Program-made: the position numbers and the translations under genes
DNA from: Hydractinia symbiolongicarpus
Lineage: Eukaryota; Cnidaria; Hydrozoa; Anthoathecata; Hydractiniidae
NCBI RefSeq assembly: GCF_029227915.1
Contig: NC_079880.1
Coordinates: 4,466,001-4,530,000, forward strand
Length of the DNA: 64,000 nucleotides
Reading direction: 5' to 3'
The notes under the pieces: model-generated
Database searches by the model: none
Seen by the model: the letters and a program-made list of their open reading frames with translations, nothing else
What the model was told of the DNA's origin: nothing
Shown: positions 50,052-61,796 of the stretch, in pieces
How the letters are laid out: each line of letters begins with the position of its first letter
Numbering within the stretch: the stretch's first letter is position 1

Positions 50052-53000
50052 GATGAGACGCTGAATAAAAGAAGTTTAATCGCCGGCAAACAAAAAGCCG
50101 CGATTTCCCGTAAATCCCGGACTCGGCCCGGATAGTCAAAAGTATACAAGAAAAGTACCCAGTGAGTAAACTCATTTCCCTAACGAATTTTTAAATTATT
50201 TTTTCCCCACTAAAACGCATGAGACTTGTAGTTTTCAGAAATGTTTTCATTTTTGATGAGACGCTTAATGAAAGTGGTTTAATCGCCGGCAAACAAAAAC
50301 CCGCGATTTCCCGCAAATCCCGGGCTTGGCCCGTATAGTCGAATGTATACAAAGAAAGTACCCTGTGAGTAAACTCATTTCCAAAACGATTTTTTAAATT
50401 ATCTTTTCACCACTAAAACGCTTGAGACTTTTAGTTTTCAAAAATGTTTTCATTTTTGATGAGACGCTGAATAAAAGAAGTTTAATCGCCGGCAAACAAA
50501 AACTCGCGACTTCCCGTAAATCCCGGACTCGGCCCGTATAGTCAAAAGTATACAAAGAAAGTACCGAGGGAGTAAACTCATTTCCCGAACGATTTTTTAA
50601 ATTATTTTTTCACCACTAAACCCATGAGACTTGTAGTTTTCAAAAATGTTTTCATTTTTGATGAGACGCTGAATAAAAGAAGTTTAATCGCCGGCAAACG
50701 AAAACCTGCGATTTCCCGTAAATCCCGGACTCGGCCCGTATAGTCAAAAGTATACAAAGAAAGTACCCGGGGTGTAAATTCATTTCCCGAACGATTTTTT
50801 AAATTATTATTTCACCACTAAACCCCATGAGACTTGTAGTTTTCAAAAATGTTTTCATTTTTGATGAGACGCTGAATAAAAGAAGTTTAATCGCCGGCAA
50901 ACGAAAACCTGCGATTTCCCGTAAATCCCGGACTCGGCCCGTATAGTCAAAAGTATACAAAGAAAGTACCCGGGGTGTAAATTCATTTCCCGAACGATTT
51001 TTTAAATTATTATTTCACCACTAAACCCCATGAGACTTGTAGTTTTTAAAAATGTTTTCATTTTTGATGAGACGCTTAATAAAAAAGGTTTAATCGCTGG
51101 CAAACGAAATCCCGCGATTTCCCGTAAATCCCGGGCTTGGCCCTTATAGTCGAATGTATACAAAGAAAGTACCCAGGAAGTAAACTCATTTCCCGAACGA
51201 TTTTTTAAATTTTTTTTTCACCACTAAAACGCATGAGACTTGTAGTTTTCAAAATGTTTTCATTTTTGATGAGACGCTTAATGAAAGAGGTTTAATCGCC
51301 GGCAAACGAAAACCCGCGATTTCCCGTAAATCCCGGGCTTGGCCCGTATAGTCGAATGTATACAAAGAAAGTACCCTGTGAGTAAACTCATTTGCAGAAC
51401 AATTTTTTAAATTATTTTTTCACCACTAAAGCCCATGAGACTTGTAGTTTTTAAAAATGTTTTCATTTTGGATGAGACGCTTAATAAAAGAGGTTTAATC
51501 GCCGGCAAACGAAATCCCGCGATTTCCCGTAAATCCCGGGCTTGGCCCGTATAGTCGAATGTATACAAAGAAAGTACCCAGGAAGTAAACTCATTTCCCG
51601 AACGATTTTTTAAAATTTTTTTTCACCACTAAAACGCATGAGACTTGTAGTTTTCAAAAATGTTTTCATTTTTGATGAGACGCTGAATAAAAGAAGTTTA
51701 ATCGCCGGCAAACAAAAACCCACCATTTCCCGTAAACCCCGGACTCGGCCCGCATAGTCAAAAGTATACAAAGAAAGTACCCAGGGTGTAAACTCATTTC
51801 CCGAACGATTTTTTAAATTATTATTTCACTACTAAAGCCCATGAGACTTGTAGTATTTAAAAATTCTTTCATTTTTGATGAGACGCTGAATAAAAGAAGT
51901 TTAATCGCCGGCAAACAAAAACTCGCGACTTCCCGTAGATCCCGGACTCGGCCCGTATAGTCAAAAGTATACAAAGAAAGTACCCAGGGAGTAAACTCAT
52001 TTCCCGAACGATTTTTTAAATTATTTTTTCACCACTAAACCCATGAGACTTGTAGTTTTCAAAAATGTTTTCATTTTTGATGAGACGCTGAATAAAAGAA
52101 GTTTAATCGCCGGCAAACGAAAACCTGCGATTTCCCGTAAATCCCGGACTCGGCCCGTATAGTCAAAAGTATACAAAGAAAGTACCCGGGGTGTAAATTC
52201 ATTTCCCGAACGATTTTTTAAATTATTATTTCACCACTAAACCCCATGAGACTTGTAGTTTTTAAAAATGTTTTCATTTTTGATGAGACGCTTAATAAAA
52301 AAGGTTTAATCGCTGGCAAACGAAATCCCGCGATTTCCCGTAAATCCCGGGCTTGGCCCGTATAGTCGAATGTATACAAAGAAAGTACCCAGGAAGTAAA
52401 CTCATTTCCCAAACGATTTCTTAAATTTTTTTTTCACCACTAAAACGCATGAGACTTGTAGTTTTCAAAATGTTTTCATTTTTGATGAGACGCTTAATGA
52501 AAGAGGTTTAATCGCCGGCAAACGAAAACCCGCGATTTCCCGTAAATCCCGGGCTTGGCCCGTATAGTCGAATGTATACAAAGAAAGTACCCTGTGAGTA
52601 AACTCATTTGCAGAACAATTTTTTAAATTATTTTTTCACCACTAAAGCCCATGAGACTTGTAGTTTTTAAAAATGTTTTCATTTTGGATGAGACGCTTAA
52701 TAAAAGAGGTTTAATCGCCGGCAAACGAAATCCCGCGATTTCCCGTAAATCCCGGGCTTGGCCCGTATAGTCGAATGTATACAAAGAAAGTACCCAGGAA
52801 GTAAACTCATTTCCCGAACGATTTTTTAATTTTTTTTTTCACCACTAAAACGCATGAGACTTGTAGTTTTCAAAAATGTTTTCATTTTTGATGAGACGCT
52901 GAATAAAAGAAGTTTAATCGCCGGCAAACGAAATCCCGCGATTTCCCGTAAATCCCGGGCTTGGCCCGTATAGTCGAATGTATACAAAGAAAGAACCCAG

Positions 53001-53497
53001 GAAGTAAACTCATTTCCCGAACGATTTTTTAAATTTTTTTTTCACCACTAAAACGCATGAGACTTGTAGTTTTCAAAATGTTTTCATTTTTGATGAGACG
53101 CTTAATGAAAGAGGTTTAATCGCCGGCAAACGAAAACCCGCGATTTCCCGTAAATCCCGGGCTTGGCCCGTATAGTCGAATGTATACAAAGAAAGTACCC
53201 AGGAAGTAAACTCATTTCCCGAACGATTTTTTAAATTTTTTTTTCACCACTAAAACGCATGAGACTTGTAGTTTTCAAAAATGTTTTCATTTTTGATGAG
53301 ACGCTTAATGAAAGAGGTTTAATCGCCGGCAAACAAAAACCCGCGATTTCCCGTAAATCCCGGGCTTGGCCCGTATAGTCGAATGTATACAAAGAAAGTA
53401 CCCTGTGAGTAAACTCATTTCCAGAACAATTTTTTAAATTATTTTTTCACCACTAAAACGCATAAGACTTGTAGTTTTCAGAAACCTTTTCATTTTT
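50052..53497 (+). repeat. Domain 7 unit 3, about 17 monomers (3,446 bp)
   Basis: It starts 2,636 bp after unit 2 and shares its doubled CCGGGGTG monomer and GTACCGAGGG. Its second half matches unit 1: the monomer with AACGATTTCTTAAATT near 46,530 recurs near 52,410, an offset of about 5,879 bp. The unit is thus a recombinant of units 2 and 1. It ends with three consecutive CTTAATGAAAGAGG monomers. Confidence 0.85.
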
Positions 53498-56400
53498 GAT
53501 GAGACACTTAATGAAAGTGGTTTAATCGCCGGCAAACGAAAACCTGCGATTTCCCGTAAATCTCAGACTCGGCCCGTATAGTCAAAAGTATACAAAAAAA
53601 GTACCCAGGGTGTAAACTCATTTCTCGAACGATTTTTTAAATTATTTTTTCACCACTAAAACGCATGAGACTTGTAGTTTTTAAAAATGTTTTCATTTTT
53701 GATGAGACGCTGAATAAAAGAAGTTTAATCGCCGGCAAATGAAAACCTACGATTTCCCGTAAATCCCGGACACGGCCCCTATAGTCAAAAGTATACAAAG
53801 AAAGTACCCAGGGAGTAAACTCATTTCCCAAACGATTATTTAAATTATTATTTCACCACTAAAGCCCATGAGACTTGTAGTTTTTAAAAATGTTTTCATT
53901 TTTGATGAGACGCTGAATAAAAGAAGTTTAATCGCCGGCAAACGAAAACCCGGGATTTCCCGTAAATCCCGGACTCGGCCCGTATAGTCAAAAGTATACA
54001 AGGAAAGTACCCAGTGAGTAAACTCATTTCCCGAACGAATTTTTAAATTATTTTTTCACCACTAAAACGCATGAGACTTGTAGTTTTCAGAAATGTTTTC
54101 ATTTTTGATGAGACGCTGAATAAAAGAAGTTTAATCGCCGGCAAACGAAAACCCGCCATTTCCCGTAAACCCCGGACTCGGCCCGCATAGTCAAAAGTAT
54201 ACAAAGAAAGTACCCAGGGAGTAAACTCATTTCCCGAACGATTTTTTAAGTTATTTTTTCACCACTAAAACGCATGAGACTTGTAGTTTTCAAAAATGTT
54301 TTCATTTTTGATGAGACGCTGAATAAAAGAAGTTTAATCGCCGGCAAACGAAAACCTGCGATTTCCCGTAAATCCCGGACTCGGCCCGTATAGTCAAAAG
54401 TATACAAAGAAAGTACCCAGGGTGTAAACTCATTTCCCGAACGATTTTTTAAATTATTATTTCACCACTAAAGCCCATGAGACTTGTAGTATTTAAAAAT
54501 GTTTTCATTTCTGATGAGACGCTGAATAAAAGAAGTTTAATCGCCGGCAAACGAAAACCCGCGATTTCCCGCAAATCCCGGCGTGGCCCGTATAGTCAAA
54601 AGTATACAAAGATAGTACCCAGGGAGTAAACTCATTTCCCGAACGATTTTTTAATTCCTTTTTTCCCCACTAAAACGCATGAGACTTGTAGTTTTCAGAA
54701 ATGTTTTCATTTTTGATGAGACGCTGAATAAAAGAAGTTTAATCGCCGGCAAACGAAAACCCGCGATTTCCCGTAAATCCCGGGCTTGGCCCGTATAGTC
54801 GAATGTATACAAAGAAAGTACCCTGTGAGTAAACTCATTTCCGAAACGATTTTTTAAATTATTTTTTCACCACTAAACCCATGAGACTTGTAGTTTTTAA
54901 AAATGTTTTCATTTTTGATGAGACGCTGAATAAAAGAAGTTTAATCGCCGGCAAACGAAAACCTGTGACTTCCCGTAAATCCGGGACTCGGCCCGTATAG
55001 TCAAAAGTATACAAAGAAAGTACCCGGGGTGTAAACTCATTTCCCGAACGATTTTTTAAATTATTATTTCACCACTAAAGCCCATGAGACTTGTAGTTTT
55101 TAAAAATGTTTTCATTTTGGATGAGACGCTTAATAAAAGAGGTTTAATCGCCGGCAAACGAAATCCAGCGATTTCCCGTAAATCCCGGGCTTGGCCCGTA
55201 TAGTCGAATGTATACAAAGAAAGTACCCTGTGAGTAAACTCATTTGCAGAACAATTTTTTAAATTATTTTTTCACCACTAAAGCCCATGAGACTTGTAGT
55301 TTTTAAAAATGTTTTCATTTTGGATGAGACGCTTAATAAAAGAGGTTTAATCGCCGGCAAACGAAATCCCGCGATTTCCCGTAAATCCCGGGCTTGGCCC
55401 GTATAGTCGAATGTATACAAAGAAAGTACCCAGGAAGTAAACTCATTTCCCGAACGATTTTTTAAATTTTTTTTTCACCACTAAAACGCCTGAGACTTGT
55501 AGTTTTCAAAAATGTTTTCATTTTTGATGAGACGCTGAATAAAAGAAGTTTAATCGCCGGCAAACGAAATCCCGCGATTTCCCGTAAATCCCGGGCTTGG
55601 CCCGTATAGTCGAATGTATACAAAGAAAGAACCCAGGAAGTAAACTCATTTCCCGAACGATTTTTTAAATTTTTTTTTCACCACTAAAACGCATGAGACT
55701 TGTAGTTTTCAAAAAGTTTTCATTTTTGATGAGACGCTTAATGAAAGAGGTTTAATCGCCGGCAAACGAAAACCCGCGATTTCCCGTAAATCCCGGGCTT
55801 GGCCCGTATAGTCGAATGTATACAAACAAAGTACCCAGGAAGTAAACTCATTTCCCGAACGATTTTTTAAATTTTTTTTTCACCACTAAAACGCATGAGA
55901 CTTGTAGTTTTCAAAAAGTTTTCATTTTTGATGAGACGCTTAATGAAAGAGGTTTAATCGCCGGCAAACGAAAACCCGCGATTTCCCGTAAATCCCGGGC
56001 TTGGCCCGTATAGTCGAATGTATACAAAGAAAGTACCCAGGAAGTAAACTCATTTCCCGAACGATTTTTTAAATTTTTTTTTCACCACTAAAACGCATGA
56101 GACTTGTAGTTTTCAAAAATGTTTTCATTTTTGATGAGACGCTTAATGAAAGAGGTTTAATCGCCGGCAAACGAAAACCCGCGATTTCCCGTAAATCCCG
56201 GGCTTGGCCCGTATAGTCGAATGTATACAAAGAAAGTACCCTGTGAGTAAACTCATTTCCAGAACAATTTTTTAAATTATTTTTTCACCACTAAAACGCA
56301 TAAGACTTGTAGTTTTCAAAAATATTTTCATTTCTGATGAGACGCTGAATGAAAGAGGTTTAATCGCCGGCAAACGAAAACCCGCGATTTCCCGTAAATC

Positions 56401-56741
56401 CCGGGCTTGGCCCGTATAGTCAAAAGTATACAAAGATAGTACCCAGGGAGTAAACTCATTTCCCGAACGATTTTTTAATTCATTTTTTCACCACTAAAAC
56501 GCATGAGACTTGTAGTTTTCAAAAATGATTTCATTTTTGATGAGACGCTGAATAAAAGAAGTTTAATCGCCGGCAAACGAAAACCCGCGATTTCCCGTAA
56601 ATCCCGGACTTGGCCCGTATAGTCAAAAGTATACAAAGAATGTACCCAGGGAGTAAACTCATTTCCCGAACGATTTTTTAAATTATTTTTTCACCACTAA
56701 AACGCGTGAGACTTGTAGTTTTTAGAAACCTTTTCATTTTT
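53498..56741 (+). repeat. Domain 8 unit 1, 16 monomers (3,244 bp)
   Basis: It starts at a monomer preceded by GAAACCTTTTC, with GAGACACTTAATGAAAGTGG and AAATCTCAGACTCGG. It contains types with ACCCGGGATTTCC, CCCGCCATTTCC, CCCGCAAATCCCGGCGTGG, TTTTTTCCCCAC and AAATCCAGCG, then a run of CTTAATGAAAGAGG monomers. Two neighbours there share TTCAAAAAGTTTTC, a two-base-shorter tail, and look freshly duplicated (near 55,715 and 55,915). Confidence 0.87.
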
Positions 56742-59377
56742 GATGAGACACTTAATGAAAGTGGTTTAATCGCCGGCAAACGAAAACCTGCGATTTCCCG
56801 TAAATCTCAGACTCGGCCCGTATAGTCAAAAGTATACAAAAAAAGTACCCAGGGTGTAAACTCATTTCTCGAACGATTTTTTAAATTATTTTTTCACCAC
56901 TAAAACGCATGAGACTTGTAGTTTTTAAAAATGTTTTCATTTTTGATGAGACGCTGAATAAAAGAAGTTTAATCGCCGGCAAACGAAAACCCGGGATTTC
57001 CCGTAAATCCCGGACTCGGCCCGTATAGTCAAAAGTATCCAAGGAAAGTACCCAGGGAGTAAACTCATTTCCCGAACGAATTTTTAAATTATTTTTTCAC
57101 CACTAAAACGCATGAGACTTGTAGTTTTCAGAAATGTTTTCATTTTTGATGAGACGCTGAATAAAAGAAGTTTAATCGCCGGCAAACGAAAACCCGCCAT
57201 TTCCCGTAAACCCCGGACTCGGCCCGCATAGTCAAAAGTATCCAAGGAAAGTACCCAGGGAGTAAACTCATTTCCCGAACGATTTTTTAAGTTATTTTTT
57301 CACCACTAAAACGCATGAGACTTGTAGTTTTCAAAAATGTTTTCATTTTTGATGAGACGCTGAATAAAAGAAGTTTAATCGCCGGCAAACGAAAACCTGC
57401 GATTTCCCGTAAATCCCGGACTCGGCCCGTATAGTCAAAAGTATACAAAGAAAGTACCCAGGGTGTAAACTCATTTCCCGAACGATTTTTTAAATTATTA
57501 TTTCACCACTAAAGCCCATGAGACTTGTAGTATTTAAAAATGTTTTCATTTCTGATGAGACGCTGAATAAAAGAAGTTTAATCGCCGGCAAACGAAAACC
57601 CGCGATTTCCCGCAAATCCCGGCGTGGCCCGTATAGTCAAAAGTATACAAAGATAGTACCCAGGGAGTAAACTCATTTCCCGAACGATTTTTTAATTCCT
57701 TTTTTCCCCACTAAAACGCATGAGACTTGTAGTTTTCAGAAATGTTTTCATTTTTGATGAGACGCTGAATAAAAGAAGTTTAATCGCCGGCAAACGAAAA
57801 CCCGCGATTTCCCGTAAATCCCGGGCTTGGCCCGTATAGTCGAATGTATACAAAGAAAGTACCCTGTGAGTAAACTCATTTCCGAAACGATTTTTTAAAT
57901 TATTTTTTCACCACTAAACCCATGAGACTTGTAGTTTTTAAAAATGTTTTCATTTTTGATGAGACGCTGAATAAAAGAAGTTTAATCGCCGGCAACCAAA
58001 AACCTGCGACTTCCCGTAAATCCGGGACTCGGCCCCTATAGTCAAAAGTATACAAAGAAAGTACCCGGGGTGTAAACTCATTTCCCGAACGATTTTTTAA
58101 ATTATTATTTCACCACTAAAGCCCATGAGACTTGTAGTTTTTAAAAATGTTTTCATTTTGGATGAGACGCTTAATAAAAGAGGTTTAATCGCCGGCAAAC
58201 GAAATCCAGCGATTTCCCGTAAATCCCGGGCTTTGCCCGTATAGTCGAATGTATACAAAGAAAGTACCCAGGAAGTAAACTCATTTCCCGAACGATTTTT
58301 TAAATTTTTTTTTCACCACTAAAACGCATGAGACTTGTAGTTTTCAAAAATGTTTTCATTTTTGATGAGACGCTGAATAAAAGAAGTTTAATCGCCGGCA
58401 AACGAAAACCTGCGATTTCCCGTGAATCCCGGACTCGGCCCTTATAGTCAAAAGTATACAAAAAAGTATCAGGGGTGTAAACTCATTTCCCGAACGATTT
58501 TTTAAATTATTATTTCACCACTAAAGCCCATGAGGCTTGTAGTTTTTAAGAATGTTTTCATTTTTGATGAGACGCTTAATAAAAGAGGTTTAATCACCGG
58601 CAAACGAAATCCCGCGATTTCCCGTAAATCCCGGGCTTGGCCCGTATAGTTGAATGTATACAAAGAAAGAAGCCAGGAAGTAAACTCATTTCCCGAACGA
58701 TTTTTTAAATTTTTTTTTCACCACTAAAACGCATGAGACTTGTAGTTTTCAAAAATGTTTTCATTTTTGATGAGACGCTTAATGAAAGAGGTTTAATCGC
58801 CGGCAAACGAAAACCCCCGATTTCCCGTAAATCCCGGGCTTGGCCCGTATAGTCGAATGTATACAAAGAAAGTACCCTGTGAGTAAACTCACTTGTAGAA
58901 CGATTTTTTAAATTATTTTTTCACCACTAAAACGCATAAGACTTGTAGTTTTCAAAAATGTTTTCATTTTTGATGAGACGCTGAATGAAAGAGGTTTAAT
59001 CGCCGGCAAACGAAAACCCGCGATTTCCCGTAAATCCCGGGCTTGGCCCGTATAGTCAAAAGTATACAAAGATAGTACCCAGGGAGTAAACTCATTTCCC
59101 GAACGATTTTTTAATTCATTTTTTCACCACTAAAACGCATGAGACTTGTAGTTTTCAAAAATGATTTCATTTTTGATGAGACGCTGAATAAAAGAAGTTT
59201 AATCGCCGGCAAACGAAAACCCGCGATTTCCCGTAAATCACGGACTTGGCCCGTATAGTCAAAAGTATACAAAGAATGTACCCAGGGAGTAAACTCATTT
59301 CCCGAACGATTTTTTAAATTATTTTTTCACCACTAAAACGCGTGAGACTTGTAGTTTTTAGAAACCTTTTCATTTTT
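56742..59377 (+). repeat. Domain 8 unit 2, 13 monomers (2,636 bp)
   Basis: AAATCTCAGACTC lies 3,244 bp after its first occurrence and 2,636 bp before its third. This unit adds GTATCCAAGGAAAG in two neighbouring monomers, GGCAACCAAAAACC, AAAAAAGTATCAGGGG and AAAGAAGCCAGG. It lacks the tandem CTTAATGAAAGAGG run of unit 1. Confidence 0.9.
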
Positions 59378-61607
59378 GATGAGACACTTAATGAAAGTGG
59401 TTTAATCGCCGGCAAACGAAAACCTGCGATTTCCCGTAAATCTCAGACTCGGCCCGTATAGTCAAAAGTATACAAAAAAAGTACCCAGGGTGTAAACTCA
59501 TTTCTCGAACGATTTTTTAAATTATTTTTTCACCACTAAAACGCATGAGACTTGTAGTTTTTAAAAATGTTTTCATTTTTGATGAGACGCTGAATAAAAG
59601 AAGTTTAATCGCCGGCAAACGAAAACCCGGGATTTCCCGTAAATCCCGGACTCGGCCCGTATAGTCAAAAGTATCCAAGGAAAGTACCCAGGGAGTAAAC
59701 TCATTTCCCGAACGAATTTTTAAATTATTTTTTCACCACTAAAACGCATGAGACTTGTAGTTTTCAGAAATGTTTTCATTTTTGATGAGACGCTGAATAA
59801 AAGAAGTTTAATCGCCGGCAAACGAAAACCCGCCATTTCCCGTAAACCCCGGACTCGGCCCGCATAGTCAAAAGTATCCAAGGAAAGTACCCAGGGAGTA
59901 AACTCATTTCCCGAACGATTTTTTAAGTTATTTTTTCACCACTAAAACGCATGAGACTTGTAGTTTTCAAAAATGTTTTCATTTTTGATGAGACGCTGAA
60001 TAAAAGAAGTTTAATCGCCGGCAAACGAAAACCTGCGATTTCCCGTAAATCCCGGACTCGGCCCGTATAGTCAAAAGTATACAAAGAAAGTACCCAGGGT
60101 GTAAACTCATTTCCCGAACGATTTTTTAAATTATTATTTCACCACTAAAGCCCATGAGACTTGTAGTATTTAAAAATGTTTTCATTTCTGATGAGACGCT
60201 GAATAAAAGAAGTTTAATCGCCGGCAAACGAAAACCCGCGATTTCCCGCAAATCCCGGCGTGGCCCGTATAGTCAAAAGTATACAAAGATAGTACCCAGG
60301 GAGTAAACTCATTTCCCGAACGATTTTTTAATTCCTTTTTTCCCCACTAAAACGCATGAGACTTGTAGTTTTCAGAAATGTTTTCATTTTTGATGAGACG
60401 CTGAATAAAAGAAGTTTAATCGCCGGCAAACGAAAACCCGCGATTTCCCGTAAATCCCGGGCTTGGCCCGTATAGTCGAATGTATACAAAGAAAGTACCC
60501 TGTGAGTAAACTCATTTCCGAAACGATTTTTTAAATTATTTTTTCACCACTAAACCCATGAGACTTGTAGTTTTTAAAAATGTTTTCATTTTTGATGAGA
60601 CGCTGAATAAAAGAAGTTTAATCGCCGGCAACCAAAAACCTGCGACTTCCCGTAAATCCGGGACTCGGCCCCTATAGTCAAAAGTATACAAAGAAAGTAC
60701 CCGGGGTGTAAACTCATTTCCCGAACGATTTTTTAAATTATTATTTCACCACTAAAGCCCATGAGACTTGTAGTTTTTAAAAATGTTTTCATTTTGGATG
60801 AGACGCTTAATAAAAGAGGTTTAATCGCCGGCAAACGAAATCCAGCGATTTCCCGTAAATCCCGGGCTTTGCCCGTATAGTCGAATGTATACAAAGAAAG
60901 TACCCAGGAAGTAAACTCATTTCCCGAACGATTTTTTAAATTTTTTTTTCACCACTAAAACGCATGAGACTTGTAGTTTTCAAAAATGTTTTTATTTTTG
61001 ATGAGACGCTGAATAAAAGAAGTTTAATCGCCGGCAAACGAAAACCTGCGATTTCCCGTGAATCCCGGACTCGGCCCTTATAGTCAAAAGTATACAAAAA
61101 AGTATCAGGGGTGTAAACTCATTTCCCGAACGATTTTTTAAATTATTATTTCACCACTAAAGCCCATGAGGCTTGTAGTTTTTAAGAATGTTTTCATTTT
61201 TGATGAGACGCTTAATAAAAGAGGTTTAATCACCGGCAAACGAAATCCCGCGATTTCCCGTAAATCCCGGGCTTGGCCCGTATAGTTGAATGTATACAAA
61301 GAAAGAAGCCAGGAAGTAAACTCATTTCCCGAACGATTTTTTAAATTTTTTTTTCACCACTAAAACGCATGAGACTTGTAGTTTTCAAAAATGTTTTCAT
61401 TTTTGATGAGACGCTTAATGAAAGAGGTTTAATCGCCGGCAAACGAAAACCCCCGATTTCCCGTAAATCCCGGGCTTGGCCCGTATAGTCGAATGTATAC
61501 AAAGAAAGTACCCTGTGAGTAAACTCACTTGTAGAACGATTTTTTAAATTATTTTTTCACCACTAAAACGCATAAGACTTGTAGTTTTCAAAAATGTTTT
61601 CATTTTT
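59378..61607 (+). repeat. Domain 8 unit 3, 11 monomers (2,230 bp, truncated)
   Basis: It follows unit 2 at a constant offset of 2,636 bp (the AAAGAAGCCAGG motif near 58,668 and 61,304). One difference seen is TGTTTTTATTTTTG near 60,986 for TGTTTTCATTTTTG. The last two monomers of the unit are missing: near 61,608 the sequence switches to the type found at 43.3 kb. Confidence 0.9.
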
Positions 61608-61796
61608 GATGAGACGCTGAATAAAAGAAGTTTAATCGCCGGCAAACGAAAACCTGCGATTTCCCGTAAATCCCGTACTCGGCCGGTATAGTCAAAAGTA
61701 TACAAAGAAAGTACCCAGGGAGTAAACTCATTTCCCAAACGATTTTTTAAATTATTATTTCACCACTAAAGCTCATGAGACTTGTAGTTTTTAAAA
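61608..61796 (+). repeat. Junction monomer joining domain 8 to the distant duplicate
   Basis: The left flank is domain 8 type (CTTGTAGAACG, CGCATAAG). The body has CCCGTACTCGG and AGCTCATGAG, as in the monomer at 43,297-43,530, plus GGCCGGTATAG as near 44,248. The next monomer then matches 42,129 onward, not the sequence that follows 43,530. The monomer is thus a mosaic and marks a recombination junction. Confidence 0.75.

Noticed and set aside
54511-54540. Hammerhead-ribozyme-like core: CTGATGAG followed by GAA
   Set aside because: Some satellites encode hammerheads, and CTGATGAGACGCTGAATAA looks suggestive. There is no complementary stem II between CTGATGA and GAA, the usual monomer has T in place of the core C, and the later CGAAAA is not bracketed by pairing arms.
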